Of a DNA stretch of 64,000 nt, positions 33,002 to 42,293 are shown in pieces. Numbering within the stretch: the first letter of the stretch is position 1; each line of letters starts with the position of its first letter. The stretch spans positions 186,001-250,000 of the forward strand of contig SEMN01000307.1 in the NCBI GenBank assembly GCA_005408345.1. Direction: 5' to 3'. The translations under genes were made by a program, and so were the position numbers. The DNA comes from Macquaria australasica (lineage: Eukaryota > Chordata > Actinopteri > Centrarchiformes > Percichthyidae). The notes under the pieces are model-generated. The model made no database searches. It was not told the DNA's origin and saw nothing but the letters and a program-made list of their open reading frames with translations.

Positions 33002-33486
33002 CCATAGACTGTAACAGCTCCCCAAAAGTGAAGCCAAAACTTCTCGATCGCCCCCTGGTGGCTGGCTGCAGTATAGGTCATAAACCCCGCCCCCTCCATG
33101 TTAGCGGATGGGACATGGGCCAAACTGAAAAGTCAAAGTACACGTCAAATAAAATGTTCCCAATGATGGTTTCTGTCATCTTAGGTAGTTCTTATCACAC
33201 TGGTGTTTGTTCAAGTTTTCAAGTTTGGTTTTAATTAGTTATTTGATGCTATAAAAAGTGTGTTTCACGTCATGATTGACAACTGTGAGTGTGCTCACAA
33301 CTGGTTCAGGCGGGTGTATGGGCAGGACCTCGATACTGCGGCTCCACCGAGGATCACTACTGCGCAGACTCCAAATGACGTCACCAGCACAAGATGGCAG
33401 CTCCCATATCCAGAATATTTTGGCTTCATTTTTGCACCCTGGGAGGAAGTGGAGACGCGTTGTCCATCTTTATATACAGTCTATGG
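33002..33486. mobile_element. Non-autonomous DNA transposon with CCATAGACTGT ends
   Basis: The first 11 bases CCATAGACTGT are the exact inverse of the last 11 (33476-33486). Inside are CCCCAAAAGTGAAGCCAAAA, CGCCCCCTGGTGGCTGGCTG, ACAAGATGGCAGC and GAAGTGGAGACGCG, the wording of an abundant percomorph MITE. The 155- and 120-codon frames in it are non-coding artefacts. The flanks show no clean target duplication. Confidence 0.85.
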
Positions 33487-33920
33487 AAAACACAATGTAC
33501 ATGCAGAGATGTCAACCTATCAGAAAAACAAATATGTATCAGAAATCAGAATGGAAAGGCAAACCTGGCAAAGCAGCCTATTTGTCATTAAGTACAGTGA
33601 AAGTTGTGAAATGGGAAATTAAAAATTGGCAGCTGGAAATCAAACATATGGAGTCTGTCTGTTTAGTAAAGCAGACAGAATGTATTATTTATCCTGTTCT
33701 GGAGCAGAATAAGAATGGACATGCCTTTAAAAGAAACTTATAATTAAAGTGATACCAACACTTACACTTGCACTTTACAATATTTGAAGTTTACTGTGCA
33801 TCATGTACATTTTTCTATAAATTGACCTGTGGATAACACTGATGCTCTCAGCAGTCAATCACTATCCTATTACCTCATTACAAACAATATTCTAGTCTTG
33901 CTTCTTATTTACTGTACTGG
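33487..33920. other. Unassigned non-coding sequence
   Basis: No feature recognised. Confidence 0.4.
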
Positions 33921-34440
33921 CAGTGATGGAATGTCACTACTGTATGTACATTTACTTTGAAGCACTGTACTACATTTTTGAGGTACTTGACCTGATTTTT
34001 TCCATTTATGCTACTTTATAATTAAACTTTACAACATTTCAGAGGAAAATGTTGTAGCATTTATTTTACCGCGATAAATGCTAGTTACTTTTCAGATTAA
34101 GATCTAATTCACAAAACATGATCAGTTTTTTAAATATGAAAGATTTGTTATAGATGAAACTGCCCACCACTATATAAAGTAGTTAAAACGAGCTCCACCT
34201 TGACCTACTACAATATTAAAATGCAATTTGCACCTTGATGCCTCAGTGGTAAAAATCCAATAATATAATATGTGAGAATACAGCACTCAAAGGGGCCACT
34301 TTTCTGCATAAAAACTGCTTTTACTTTTAATGCTTTAACAACATTTTGCTGATAATACTTCTGCACTTTTAGTTAAGTAAGATTTTGAGTACATTTTTAC
34401 TGTACATTGTGGTGTTGCTACTTTTACTTAAGGAAAAGAA
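33921..34440 (-). mobile_element. Dispersed element, family E, copy 1 (inverted)
   Basis: On the minus strand it runs from CTTAAGTAAAAGTAGCAAC to TTCCATCACTG. Internal words are CATTAAAAGTAAAAGCAG, AGTGGCCCCTTTGAGTG, GGTGGAGCTCGTTTTAAC, CTACTTTATATAG and TTTCCTCTGAAATGTTG. The family is matched in the opposite orientation at 60238-60714. CAGTG-type ends are hAT-like, but no target duplication was confirmed. Confidence 0.75.
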
Positions 34441-35035
34441 GCCAACTATACATTATGCCCGTAAAAAATGCAAATAACTTGCTAAACCTTTGTATACATT
34501 TGACGTACGTGTACATTTTGGTATTTTGTTACTATGTTAGTTGCTGTATACAAAGCAGGGCTCAAAGATGATTAAAGTTGATAATTTTGTTCTGAAGCTG
34601 GTATCCAATATTAATATTCAGTATCTTAAAATTTGGCAATTTTTGTGTGCCAGAAAATTAGAGACATTTTCACCTTGACAAGAATAAAAATCTGCCTAAG
34701 ACAGCATTCAGAATATTGTGGCTTGACACTGACTGTGAGCTTGTGGAAACATATTTAATACCATAGGGATAAATATGTAACATCATATATAATTTCTTGT
34801 TGGCCCCTATTTCCCCCAGACCAGTTCTCTAAGGCAACAGTTAGATTCCTTCCAATGAAAAGCACTTTTGATACATAAAAGTAGGCTTTTGGACATGCAC
34901 ATGGGTTCTTTGCATTATGTATTTGTCTTTGACTGAAATGAAATGGTGCCTTTTTACAAGCATATGCTGTACTGCTCTTACACAAAAAAACACACCATGA
35001 AAATGACTAGAAAGTGAGCGAGGGGGAGAGGAGAA
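34441..35035. other. AT-rich non-coding sequence
   Basis: No feature recognised; a purine-rich run leads into the next island. Confidence 0.4.
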
Positions 35036-35310
35036 AAAGCTCTCTGCCCTCGTGGCTCACCCTGTTAAAGTGTCTTTATTAGGAGTCAGGGACTGATCAC
35101 ACTGCTAAGTGACCTGCCAAGGTCACAGAGAAGGGCAGCCTTGGTAATTAGTATGCTCTTTGGTGCAGCAGGGCCGCATTCGGCTTCAGCGACATTAGTA
35201 TGCTTCACTGCGAGACTAAGGGGTTACGCTAAGCTACACTAGCCATTAGTATGCTCACTTCTCAGTAGAAGATACTGTGCTAGGCGGTGTTCATCATTAG
35301 TCTGCCCCAT
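35036..35310. promoter_or_regulatory. Candidate enhancer with four ATTAGTATGC-like words
   Basis: ATTAGTATGC occurs at 35147-35156, 35194-35203 and 35245-35254, and ATTAGTCTGC at 35296-35305, at 47, 51 and 51 bp spacing. The inverse, GCATACTAAT, is GCAT-N2-TAAT, the form reported for class III POU (Brn-2 type) binding. Sequence between the words differs, so this is not a plain tandem repeat. At 35109-35126 GTGACCT and AGGTCAC flank GCCA, an everted nuclear-receptor-type pair. Binding is inference. Confidence 0.5.
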
Positions 35311-35714
35311 TCAGGGGTGTAGTAGACAGTCGAACACAGCTAAGCCCACTTTGCCACTTTGTTTTTTGCTGGGTTGAACTTGTTTACATTTAAAGACTCC
35401 CATAAATCTAGGCTAACAATATGGCAAGTTATATCAATCAGTTAAATGCAGTGTTGGCAGTGTTACAGGAATCACAATTTGTAACTCAGGAAATACATTA
35501 CCGATTTGTATCCCAGGGGGTCGGCTAGTTTGCTCCCTAACCAGGAGATGAATGGGAGAGATGAGTTAGCTTGAAAGGACTGGAGGTGGAGGGGTGTGGC
35601 TAGCCTCCACCAAAAGAGGAGGAATATGCCTAACTGTTGATGGTCAGTATTGCCTTCAAAATGTTTAACATTGATGGCTGCTTTTTTAAGCTGTACCAAT
35701 TAATATTTCGACAC
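35311..35714. other. Unassigned non-coding sequence
   Basis: No gene. A GTAACTCAGG context near 35480 is not a convincing exon border. Confidence 0.4.
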
Positions 35715-36075
35715 AAAAAATGGGTCAAATGACGATGTGTAATGTGAAAGGGGGGCGCTCATAGAGATGAACTCACAGAGAATTATCACTGGACTCTTCA
35801 GTTCACCTTACTGTAGCTCTATGGAGCATTTAGCGTCTTTCAGCTAATTGTTTTGGTTTTATGGCCTGTAACTTTACTGTTTTGGTTCCGTCTCACTGTT
35901 CTCATCTACTTTGTGTCCGGCAGCAGCAGGAAGGTGTTTTAAGTGAAAAACCTCTTATAAACCCATTGTTTGATACCTGTCCACCACCAAATGACAAACC
36001 GACACTAGCTGGTGAATAAATTGCAGAATTTAGCGGCTACAGAGCCAGATATTTTTCTCAGGAGTGGAGTATGTA
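35715..36075 (+). repeat. Dispersed repeat, family A, copy 3
   Basis: GGTCAAATGACGATGTGTAA, TGTGAAAGGGGGGC, GAGCATTTAGCGTC, TGTTTTGGTTTTATGG, TTGTGTCCGGCAGCAGCAGG, TATAAACCCATTGTTTG and CAAACCGACACTAGC. This is the fullest 5' half of the three copies. It lies between two candidate enhancer islands. Confidence 0.8.
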
Positions 36076-36079
36076 AGGT

Positions 36080-36330
36080 GCTGAGCCCTCACCACCCTCA
36101 GTGTGCCCTTCCTCTGCAGGACAAAGCTGGCCTATTGGCCACCAGCCATTAATATGCACCTCGTCAGCAGGCCAGCGCCAGGCTCGGCTACGCTAACCAT
36201 TGTTCCGCCACAATCAAATTAGCCCTGCTGATGAGGCCTGAGCTCTGTGACCTCCACGGGCCCAGTGGCTTCACAGCCCCAGAAATGACAAAGAAGATCT
36301 GAGAGCTTGGGTCTTCAGGGACGGCGGGGG
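36080..36330. promoter_or_regulatory. Candidate enhancer with NFI-like, POU-like and SOX-like words
   Basis: TTGGCCACCAGCCAT at 36135-36149 fits the NFI palindrome TTGGC-N5-GCCAA at nine of ten bases. It overlaps ATTAATATGC at 36148-36157, the same class of word as in the 35.1-35.3 kb island. Then come CCATTGTTCCG and CCACAATCAAATTAGCC, facing SOX-type cores near 36198-36215. CCTCGTCAGCAGGC (about 36158) is nearly the inverse of GCCCTGCTGATGAGG (about 36223). Function is inferred. Confidence 0.5.
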
Positions 36331-36899
36331 CTCACATACTGATTTCTGATTATGTCGGCTCCCCTTTTATTTATATATTTACCCGCTGGAAGTAATTGAG
36401 ATGAGGTGTTGGCTGCAATATGCGAAACAGATGCCCCAGCAAGCCACATGTGAACTTGGCGTTGATGTCTAGCGAAGACAACCGACTTGTATGATGTGTG
36501 CGTGTGTGTATATTTTACAAATGTGTGGTACTTTTATTTAGTCCCTGCAACCAGCGTACGTCTCACGCCTAGACATTGGCAGTCAGCTCATCCCTCCCAG
36601 ATCCCTCCAGACCAGCCCTCCCCTCCTCCTCCCTTCACCTCTCGTCCACATTTGTCTGATTTAGTGTGATCAGATGTGAGAGCCGATGCCTGCTGCTGTT
36701 GTTAATGCACCATGGACTCCACATAATAGCAGCTCACACTGCCTATACTCCTACTCTGCTGTGCGGAGACCATGAATCAGGTGGCAACTGGAGAAAAAAA
36801 AAGAGGTGGGAAATTAGACATGCAGCATACCAATATTTACAGTCCCAATATACGCTGATGGAAATAGCCCCTCGATTAATGTTTCGTATCCTCTAGTCC
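36331..36899. other. Non-coding sequence, partly island-like
   Basis: 36331-36480 continues in complex sequence (GATTATGTCGGC, GGAAGTAATTGAGATG) and may extend the island. After that there is a C/T-rich stretch. No gene. Confidence 0.35.
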
Positions 36900-37180
36900 G
36901 ATCTTCTCACCAGACCCATCATGTGTGCACCGAATCAGCTGAAATATATATTGAGCAGATTTGTGAAACAAGACTTTATCACCAGGGGAGTTCTCCAAAA
37001 GCCTGGCTGACCTGCAGATTTGATACGGATCAGCGAGGGTTCACCGGGAGAGCGTAGCTTGGAGGAACATGGTAAAGAAATCACAATCAGATCGCACAAT
37101 TACACTCCAGATGACTGCAGATCGGGTGGCAGCTGAATGGTCCTGGTGAAGGGGGAAAATGAGAGAAAGGGCTGAAGCAG
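36900..37180. promoter_or_regulatory. Candidate conserved non-coding element
   Basis: Complex sequence with AATCAGCTGAAATATATATT near 36933, GATTTGATACGGATCAGCG near 37016, AAATCACAATCAGATCG and GCACAATTACAC near 37078-37105. No repeat character. Confidence 0.4.
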
Positions 37181-39214
37181 GAAGTTCATGTCCTGTAATT
37201 TTCAAACATGTTAAAAGCCATACCTTGACAGTTTGAATGTTTTTTTTTTCTCCAGCAGGCAGGCAGATATCACATTGTGGAGGAAAAATTGTCGGCACTC
37301 ATACTTATCGGTACTTAACTGAAAATCTGCTTGTTAGAGTCGTTAGGATTCTGACCTTTGTCTGAATAATTGAGAAAAAAGTGCCAAATGTAGTGGGGGA
37401 AAAACAGACTGAATTTCATTGTGTCAAGCTATCACCTGAAGACACATTGCTGATTATCCTGACTCCTTTGTTTGCTCTGCAAAGTTCTGGACATGCATTG
37501 AATTTGTATTGAGCCACTGAAAAACAACAAATCTGATTTCAGAAAATACATAAAGACAAAAAACAGTCCCTATATTTGGTGACTTTATAATTACTGTAAC
37601 AAGAGGCCCATGAGCTGCCTGATGTCCAACCATTATCACAGTGACACATTATACATAAATAAATAAATATTTATATATAAATAAAAAAATAAAACTGAAA
37701 CTATACATAATCAGTTTTGCTATTCAAATCAATAATTAAGAAGGAGATGCTACATCTAACACGCATACCATACTGGTCACTGACTGAGGTCAATAACCAG
37801 ATTACATATTTTCTCTTTAAAATTATTTTCAGATGTTTGGTGACAGTTCAAATTACAGGGATTTTGGATTAAAGGCATTTCTTTTGCCATTTCAAAGTAA
37901 CACAAATGTGGCTAAAAGTTATTAAATGACGTGAACATAATCCAAGCTAATCCACACACACTTTGAGGCCATTGGAAATTGATTCTTTGTCCTTCCTGCA
38001 ATAAACAATGTCAACAATTAGTGGGAGGAGACTTCCTCATGGTTGGTGAGTCCTGTCTTCCTGTCTGACTTTTCAAAGAGACCACTGTAATAATGCTGGT
38101 GCTGCTGTGACAGCAAGGAGAAGAGAAAAACTCTACACTACTCATCACAACCTAGTAAACACTGATTTGGTGATTTGCAGATTAAAACGACTCCTTGACA
38201 TCTAAGTGAAATTCATGCTAAATTTGATTGAAAAACTTTTTAGACCTCTAGGTCACATAGAGCTGTTATTTCATGACTGTTTTAATGGCTGTATTTAAAT
38301 TGTTAGCCAGGACCTGCTTCACAGTGAAAGATAGTTGTTGCAATGCTGATGAAACAAGTGTTATATAGACATCTAAAAAAACATTTAACCTAGTTTGAAC
38401 CTGGATGTCTGATGAAGTTTTTTTGACCTGCAAATTGTAAAATCTGTGCTTACTGGGAATTGTTTGATGATAAATCCAGCATTTAAATCAGCAACATTTT
38501 GTAGCAAAATCAATTCAGGCCAGAGGAATCAAAATAAGTCCACGCAAACCTTTTCCATCAAATTCAACTTTGGTGAACTTTGGCGCCAAAATTCGCACTA
38601 TTGACCCATAGCAAACTGTCTTGACAGAGCTTACCTTTCAGAGAGTCCAAAACGGAGGAAGCTATCCCATTAGCTGCATTAACACCATCCACTTTTCTAT
38701 AACCCTGTTCTGAAAGTGTATAAATTGCTCCACATAAGAGGCATGGTTTCCAAACAGTTGTGAGACAAGAGTCGATGGTACAAATACTGCACTTCTCTTG
38801 AATAAACTGTGTTGATCTTATTGTCCTGTTAGCAACCAAGCTAGCAAGCAAGGCTCGCTAACTGTGCTTGCTAGCTAGCTGGAGCTAGACAGCTATTGTG
38901 ACTGACTAGCACGAGCTTTCCATCAAAAGTAGTCCATCAACTAGCCCTGCCAGTTTTCTGAGCATCCAGGACCTCTGATGTCCACTAAAACCAGATAGTT
39001 TCAAAGAGACCTGCAAGACTTTCCTTCAGCCAGATAATCTATTTGGAGATGCAGTACATGGTTTGTTGTCCCGAAGTAGTGTTGTAACATGTTCTGGTGT
39101 GGCCTGATCATGTGCCTCTGCCATCTACGTCTTTTGTTGCTCAGTCTTCCTCTAGTCTCCTCCTCTCTGTCTTAGCTCACTTTATCTCTCTTTTCTTCCT
39201 AGCAGCTGGCTTGC
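37181..39214. other. Unassigned non-coding sequence
   Basis: There is AT-rich simple sequence at 37650-37700. A 95-codon minus frame at 38564-38851 includes CSICTIDSCLTTVWKPCLLC and SSVLDSLKG, the latter followed by a strong GTAAGC donor-like site (ACTTAC-type on +, near 38632). It could be a decayed transposon exon or chance. A hairpin with 12-bp arms lies at 38839-38876. No gene is recognised. Confidence 0.35.
38839..38876. repeat. Inverted repeat, 12-bp arms
   Basis: AGCTAGCAAGCA at 38839-38850 is the exact inverse of 38865-38876, with a 14-nt loop. Confidence 0.85.
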
Positions 39215-39480
39215 ATACTGATGGAGCTCATTCTGGATCTGATTAAGCCCCTGCTCGGCAGAATCAGACAGTAGACATAAATATCTGGGGGCATCTGAGA
39301 GAGAGACGAGTCGGTTAAAGAGGACCGAGTGTAGATCGGGTTTCTACCCCTGATGAAAATCGATGCGACTTGACCGGCCGCAGAGTGACTCAACATGTCA
39401 GCTCTAAAGAGGCTGGCCATTATATCATTAGAACTAATTTCATCTTCCTCTACTTGTGTCTCCATTGTTAGTCAGTCATT
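39215..39480. promoter_or_regulatory. Candidate conserved non-coding element with duplicated core (copy 1)
   Basis: This is a complex island with TCTGGATCTGATTAAGCCCC and GACATAAATATCTGGG. Its core at 39297-39380 (GAGACGAGTCGGTTAAAG, GAGTGTAGATCGGG, TTCTACCCCTGATGAAAATC, GATGCGACTTGACCGG) is repeated directly at 39751-39826. Then come CCATTATATCATTAGAAC and TAATTTCATC. It has a strong regulatory texture. Confidence 0.5.
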
Positions 39481-39750
39481 TAGTGTAGGATGCGCATGTA
39501 GATGATTCACGGCTGTCCATTGTCATCATTTTCAACAAGCTTCAAACACCAGCATTGGAATTCAACAACTTCGAATTGCTAAAGTGGGTTATTTTTTCGT
39601 GTGTGTGTGGAGATAATCATGGTTCTAATTTCCACTTATAAATAAAGGAAGTTAGAATTCAAAAGCTCATGAAGTCAACAGTTACGGTATTATACAGTAG
39701 GCCTACTGCACTGAGAGAACTCCTGAGCTAAAAGAAGAGATAGGGGTTGA
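39481..39750. other. Spacer between duplicated cores
   Basis: Unassigned sequence, AT-rich with a short GTGTGTGTGG run. No gene. Confidence 0.4.
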
Positions 39751-39826
39751 AAGAGAGACGAGTCGGTTAAATTGAGTGTAGATTGGGATTCTACCCCCGA
39801 TGAAAATCGATGCAACTTGACCGGCG
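39751..39826 (+). repeat. Direct duplicate of the 39297-39380 core (copy 2)
   Basis: GAGACGAGTCGGTTAAATTG, AGTGTAGATTGGG, TTCTACCCCCGATGAAAATC, GATGCAACTTGACCGG. Relative to copy 1 it has a short deletion (AGAGGACC region) and a handful of substitutions. About 450 bp separates the copies. Confidence 0.85.
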
Positions 39827-40439
39827 ACTTGACCCAGGTACTTGAACTTTCTCACTATGTCCATGTATGTACACTATATGGTTATTTCAAGTACACTTCA
39901 TGAACAAGTCTGTCAGAGCTGCACACTTGGACAGTTGTGCAACCCATCATCACCAGTGTTACTGAATTGTTGTGAGCATACTTGAATTCTTATGAACTCG
40001 CAATCAACATATATGACATATTTTTTCAAAACATTGACGCAACAAGGCACACTACCAGCAACAGCCCACTGATTGTGAGTAGGTCTTAAAGTCCCTGAAA
40101 ACCTATTCTCTGGATCAGCTTCGTACTGTGGCTGAAAATAATGTGTTTCATGTTGGACCCCATCACTCAGAGTTAGAGCAGTTTTGGTTATTTCACAACA
40201 GATTTCTGTATTTGTGTTTTTGTCCTTTTTTTTTCAGTTAGAAATGGGTTTTAGTACTAAAATACTTCGTGAATTACTCCTGGACCAAAAACTGAGGAGT
40301 TTTAAGGTGTGTTCAGACAGAATACGAGGCTAATTTTAGATGCAACTGCATATAAATTTAATGGAAAGTTGCGACTGGGTGCAAAAATACTCACAAATTT
40401 GCATCCACAAGAGTTAAAAAAGTTTCAGCTTGAGGGAAA
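39827..40439. other. Unassigned non-coding sequence
   Basis: No gene. GGTGTGTTCAGACAGAATAC near 40306 recalls the start of a common teleost repeat, but no full copy is seen. Confidence 0.35.
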
Positions 40440-40545
40440 AATTTGACTGCCAGTCCTAACTTGAGGGAGCTGGCAAGCTTTTTTCTGAGTTTCTTATTCC
40501 TAACATGCTAAGGATGAATGTTTTGTGAATACGGTCCTAGGTTGA
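40440..40545 (-). repeat. Dispersed teleost repeat fragment (CCGTATTCACAAA type)
   Basis: The reverse complement begins GGACCGTATTCACAAAACAT, then ATCCTTAGCATGTTAGGAAT and TTAGGACTGGCAG, which matches a common 'GGGCCGTATTCACAAA' repeat. Strongly diverged. Confidence 0.5.
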
Positions 40546-40829
40546 AAGATATCAGTGCCTGAGATTTCTGCACACCCTGTACATGGAGGTAAATGGAGGA
40601 ATTACATTTGTGGTGCAGATCTCAGACCAGCTCTCTTCTCTCTGGCACAGTGACATGCAAAGCTCCTTCTCTTCTAGCAATCCTCAGATATCTCCACTAG
40701 AGGCTCCCTGTTGAGTGCAACACACACACTCACTCACTCTTCCTGTGGCCACACACGCTCTCCATACACTTGCCTCATGCTGTTCCCCTCATACACACTC
40801 CTACAGAACAGGGACCAGGGTGGATTGCT
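40546..40829. other. Unassigned non-coding sequence
   Basis: No feature recognised. Confidence 0.4.
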
Positions 40830-41196
40830 ATTTGGCGTTGCAGGGCATTAGCCGCTGATGTCTTAACACTTGTAAATGAACCCTCCGCCCCTCCTAATCT
40901 GTCACTTTAATGCACTATAGATTTTATTTCAGCCTCTGTAGTATCACATTCTCAATAATAATCATCAAGCCGACGCTGTTGTCCCCTCCTGCAGAAATTA
41001 AATCTCGCCGCTGAGTGCACAACTAATAAAAGATGTTGCCCGAGGAAATAAAAAAATAAAGATGATGAATCATAAGCAGCGGGGATTTGTATTCAGATGC
41101 GAAAGACAATTACACAAAGAGTTTGAATTTATCAGCCGCTTCGCCTCTCAAAGGCTCAATAACGGGCCACCACCGCCGGGCGCTGGGAGCTGCGTG
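40830..41196. promoter_or_regulatory. Candidate conserved non-coding element
   Basis: This is one of the clearest islands. It has GGGCATTAGCCGCTGATG near 40845, TCCTAATCTGTCACTTTAAT near 40892, CTCAATAATAATCATCAAGC near 40952, GAAATTAAATCTCGCC near 40995, ACTAATAAAAGATG, GAATCATAAGC and GAATTTATCAGCCGC near 41127. TAAT/ATTA, TAAA and GATAA-type cores are dense and regular. It ends at a microsatellite. No exon signals. Confidence 0.55.

Positions 41197-41244
<48 letters not shown>
41197..41244. repeat. (CT)n(CA)n microsatellite
   Basis: About seven CT then about 17 CA units. Confidence 0.95.
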
Positions 41245-41245
<1 letters not shown>

Positions 41246-41445
41246 CACTTTCATGGACATCTGCGCAGACAGTGTACAAACAAACACACTCATGCATATT
41301 ATGCATTACAGCATCCAGGCATTCACACATTTGCTCTTGTGCCCTGTGAACCATACACACACACCTGCTGAGTAATCTTTCCAGAAAACTAAAGCACACA
41401 TTGTCCAATAATTGATTTATGCCATATATGTCTTACTGTACTGTA

Positions 41446-41495
41446 TATAAGATAAGATAAGATAAGCCTTTATTGTCCCACAGCGGGGAAATTTT
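41446..41495 (-). mobile_element. LINE 3'-end remnant with TTATC tail
   Basis: (ATAAG)n followed by CCTTTATTGTCCCACAGC and GGGGAAATTT. On the minus strand this is the familiar CCCC-GTGGGACAATAAAGG 3' end with a TTATC repeat tail, found at ends of teleost LINEs. Only about 50 bp remain. Confidence 0.6.
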
Positions 41496-42269
41496 TAGCT
41501 GTATGTTTTATGTATTATGTACCTGTATGTGGTGTATGTGCGTATAGTCTTTGTCTGTGTGCTAGCATGCATCAATATTTCTGTTGCACTCGAGGTTTAA
41601 TAATGCACTTTACTATATATGTCAGAATAATCAATCCAATTAATTTTTTCAGCTGTGAAGAACTTGACATTAAATGCTCCTTTTCGACTAAATAGTTCCT
41701 TGTACCATGGTCCCACAGGAACTAAATTCCAAAACTATATCAGGATATAAAAGTCTATTTTGCACATGCCTGTTTGTATCTCGACCGCATCTGAAGAACC
41801 GTGAAGATTGGGCAAATCAGACCAATTACAGATTTAAAAACAACATAGTTTTACAGACTCAGTTTTCATAAACAAGGACAAGTTGTTCATTGTATTTACT
41901 GTTGTTTGACTCAGATGTTTGAATGGATACAAAGAGACATGCAGAGGTGGAAATTAAGTGAAAATCCCAGAGGGGATGGGGTGGCAGGAACTATGGCAGA
42001 GGAGCCAAATTTTGTCCTTAGTTTCTCTAATTGAAACACATAGGTACATTTCCAGAGTTCTTAAAATAGTTCCTGGGCCTCTTTTTACCATAGTTTTCAG
42101 AGATGGATTTCTCAATGTCTAATAGCAATGGCAAATAATTATTTGCAGAAAATATGTCTTGTTGTAATTTAGGTGAAGCAACCCTTTAATACAGTGAGCA
42201 GGGGGAGATCAATCGTGTTTTCTCACTGCATGAAAAGGAAGACAAAGAGATAAAACAAAAAGCAGCACC

Positions 42270-42293
42270 AAAAAAAAAAAAAAAAAAAAAAAA
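42270..42293. repeat. Poly-A run
   Basis: Twenty-four A residues with no recognisable retroelement in front of them. Confidence 0.95.

Noticed and set aside
33260..33743. 155- and 120-codon plus-strand frames
   Set aside because: They lie in the CCATAGACTGT-ended MITE and its flank, which I know as non-coding.
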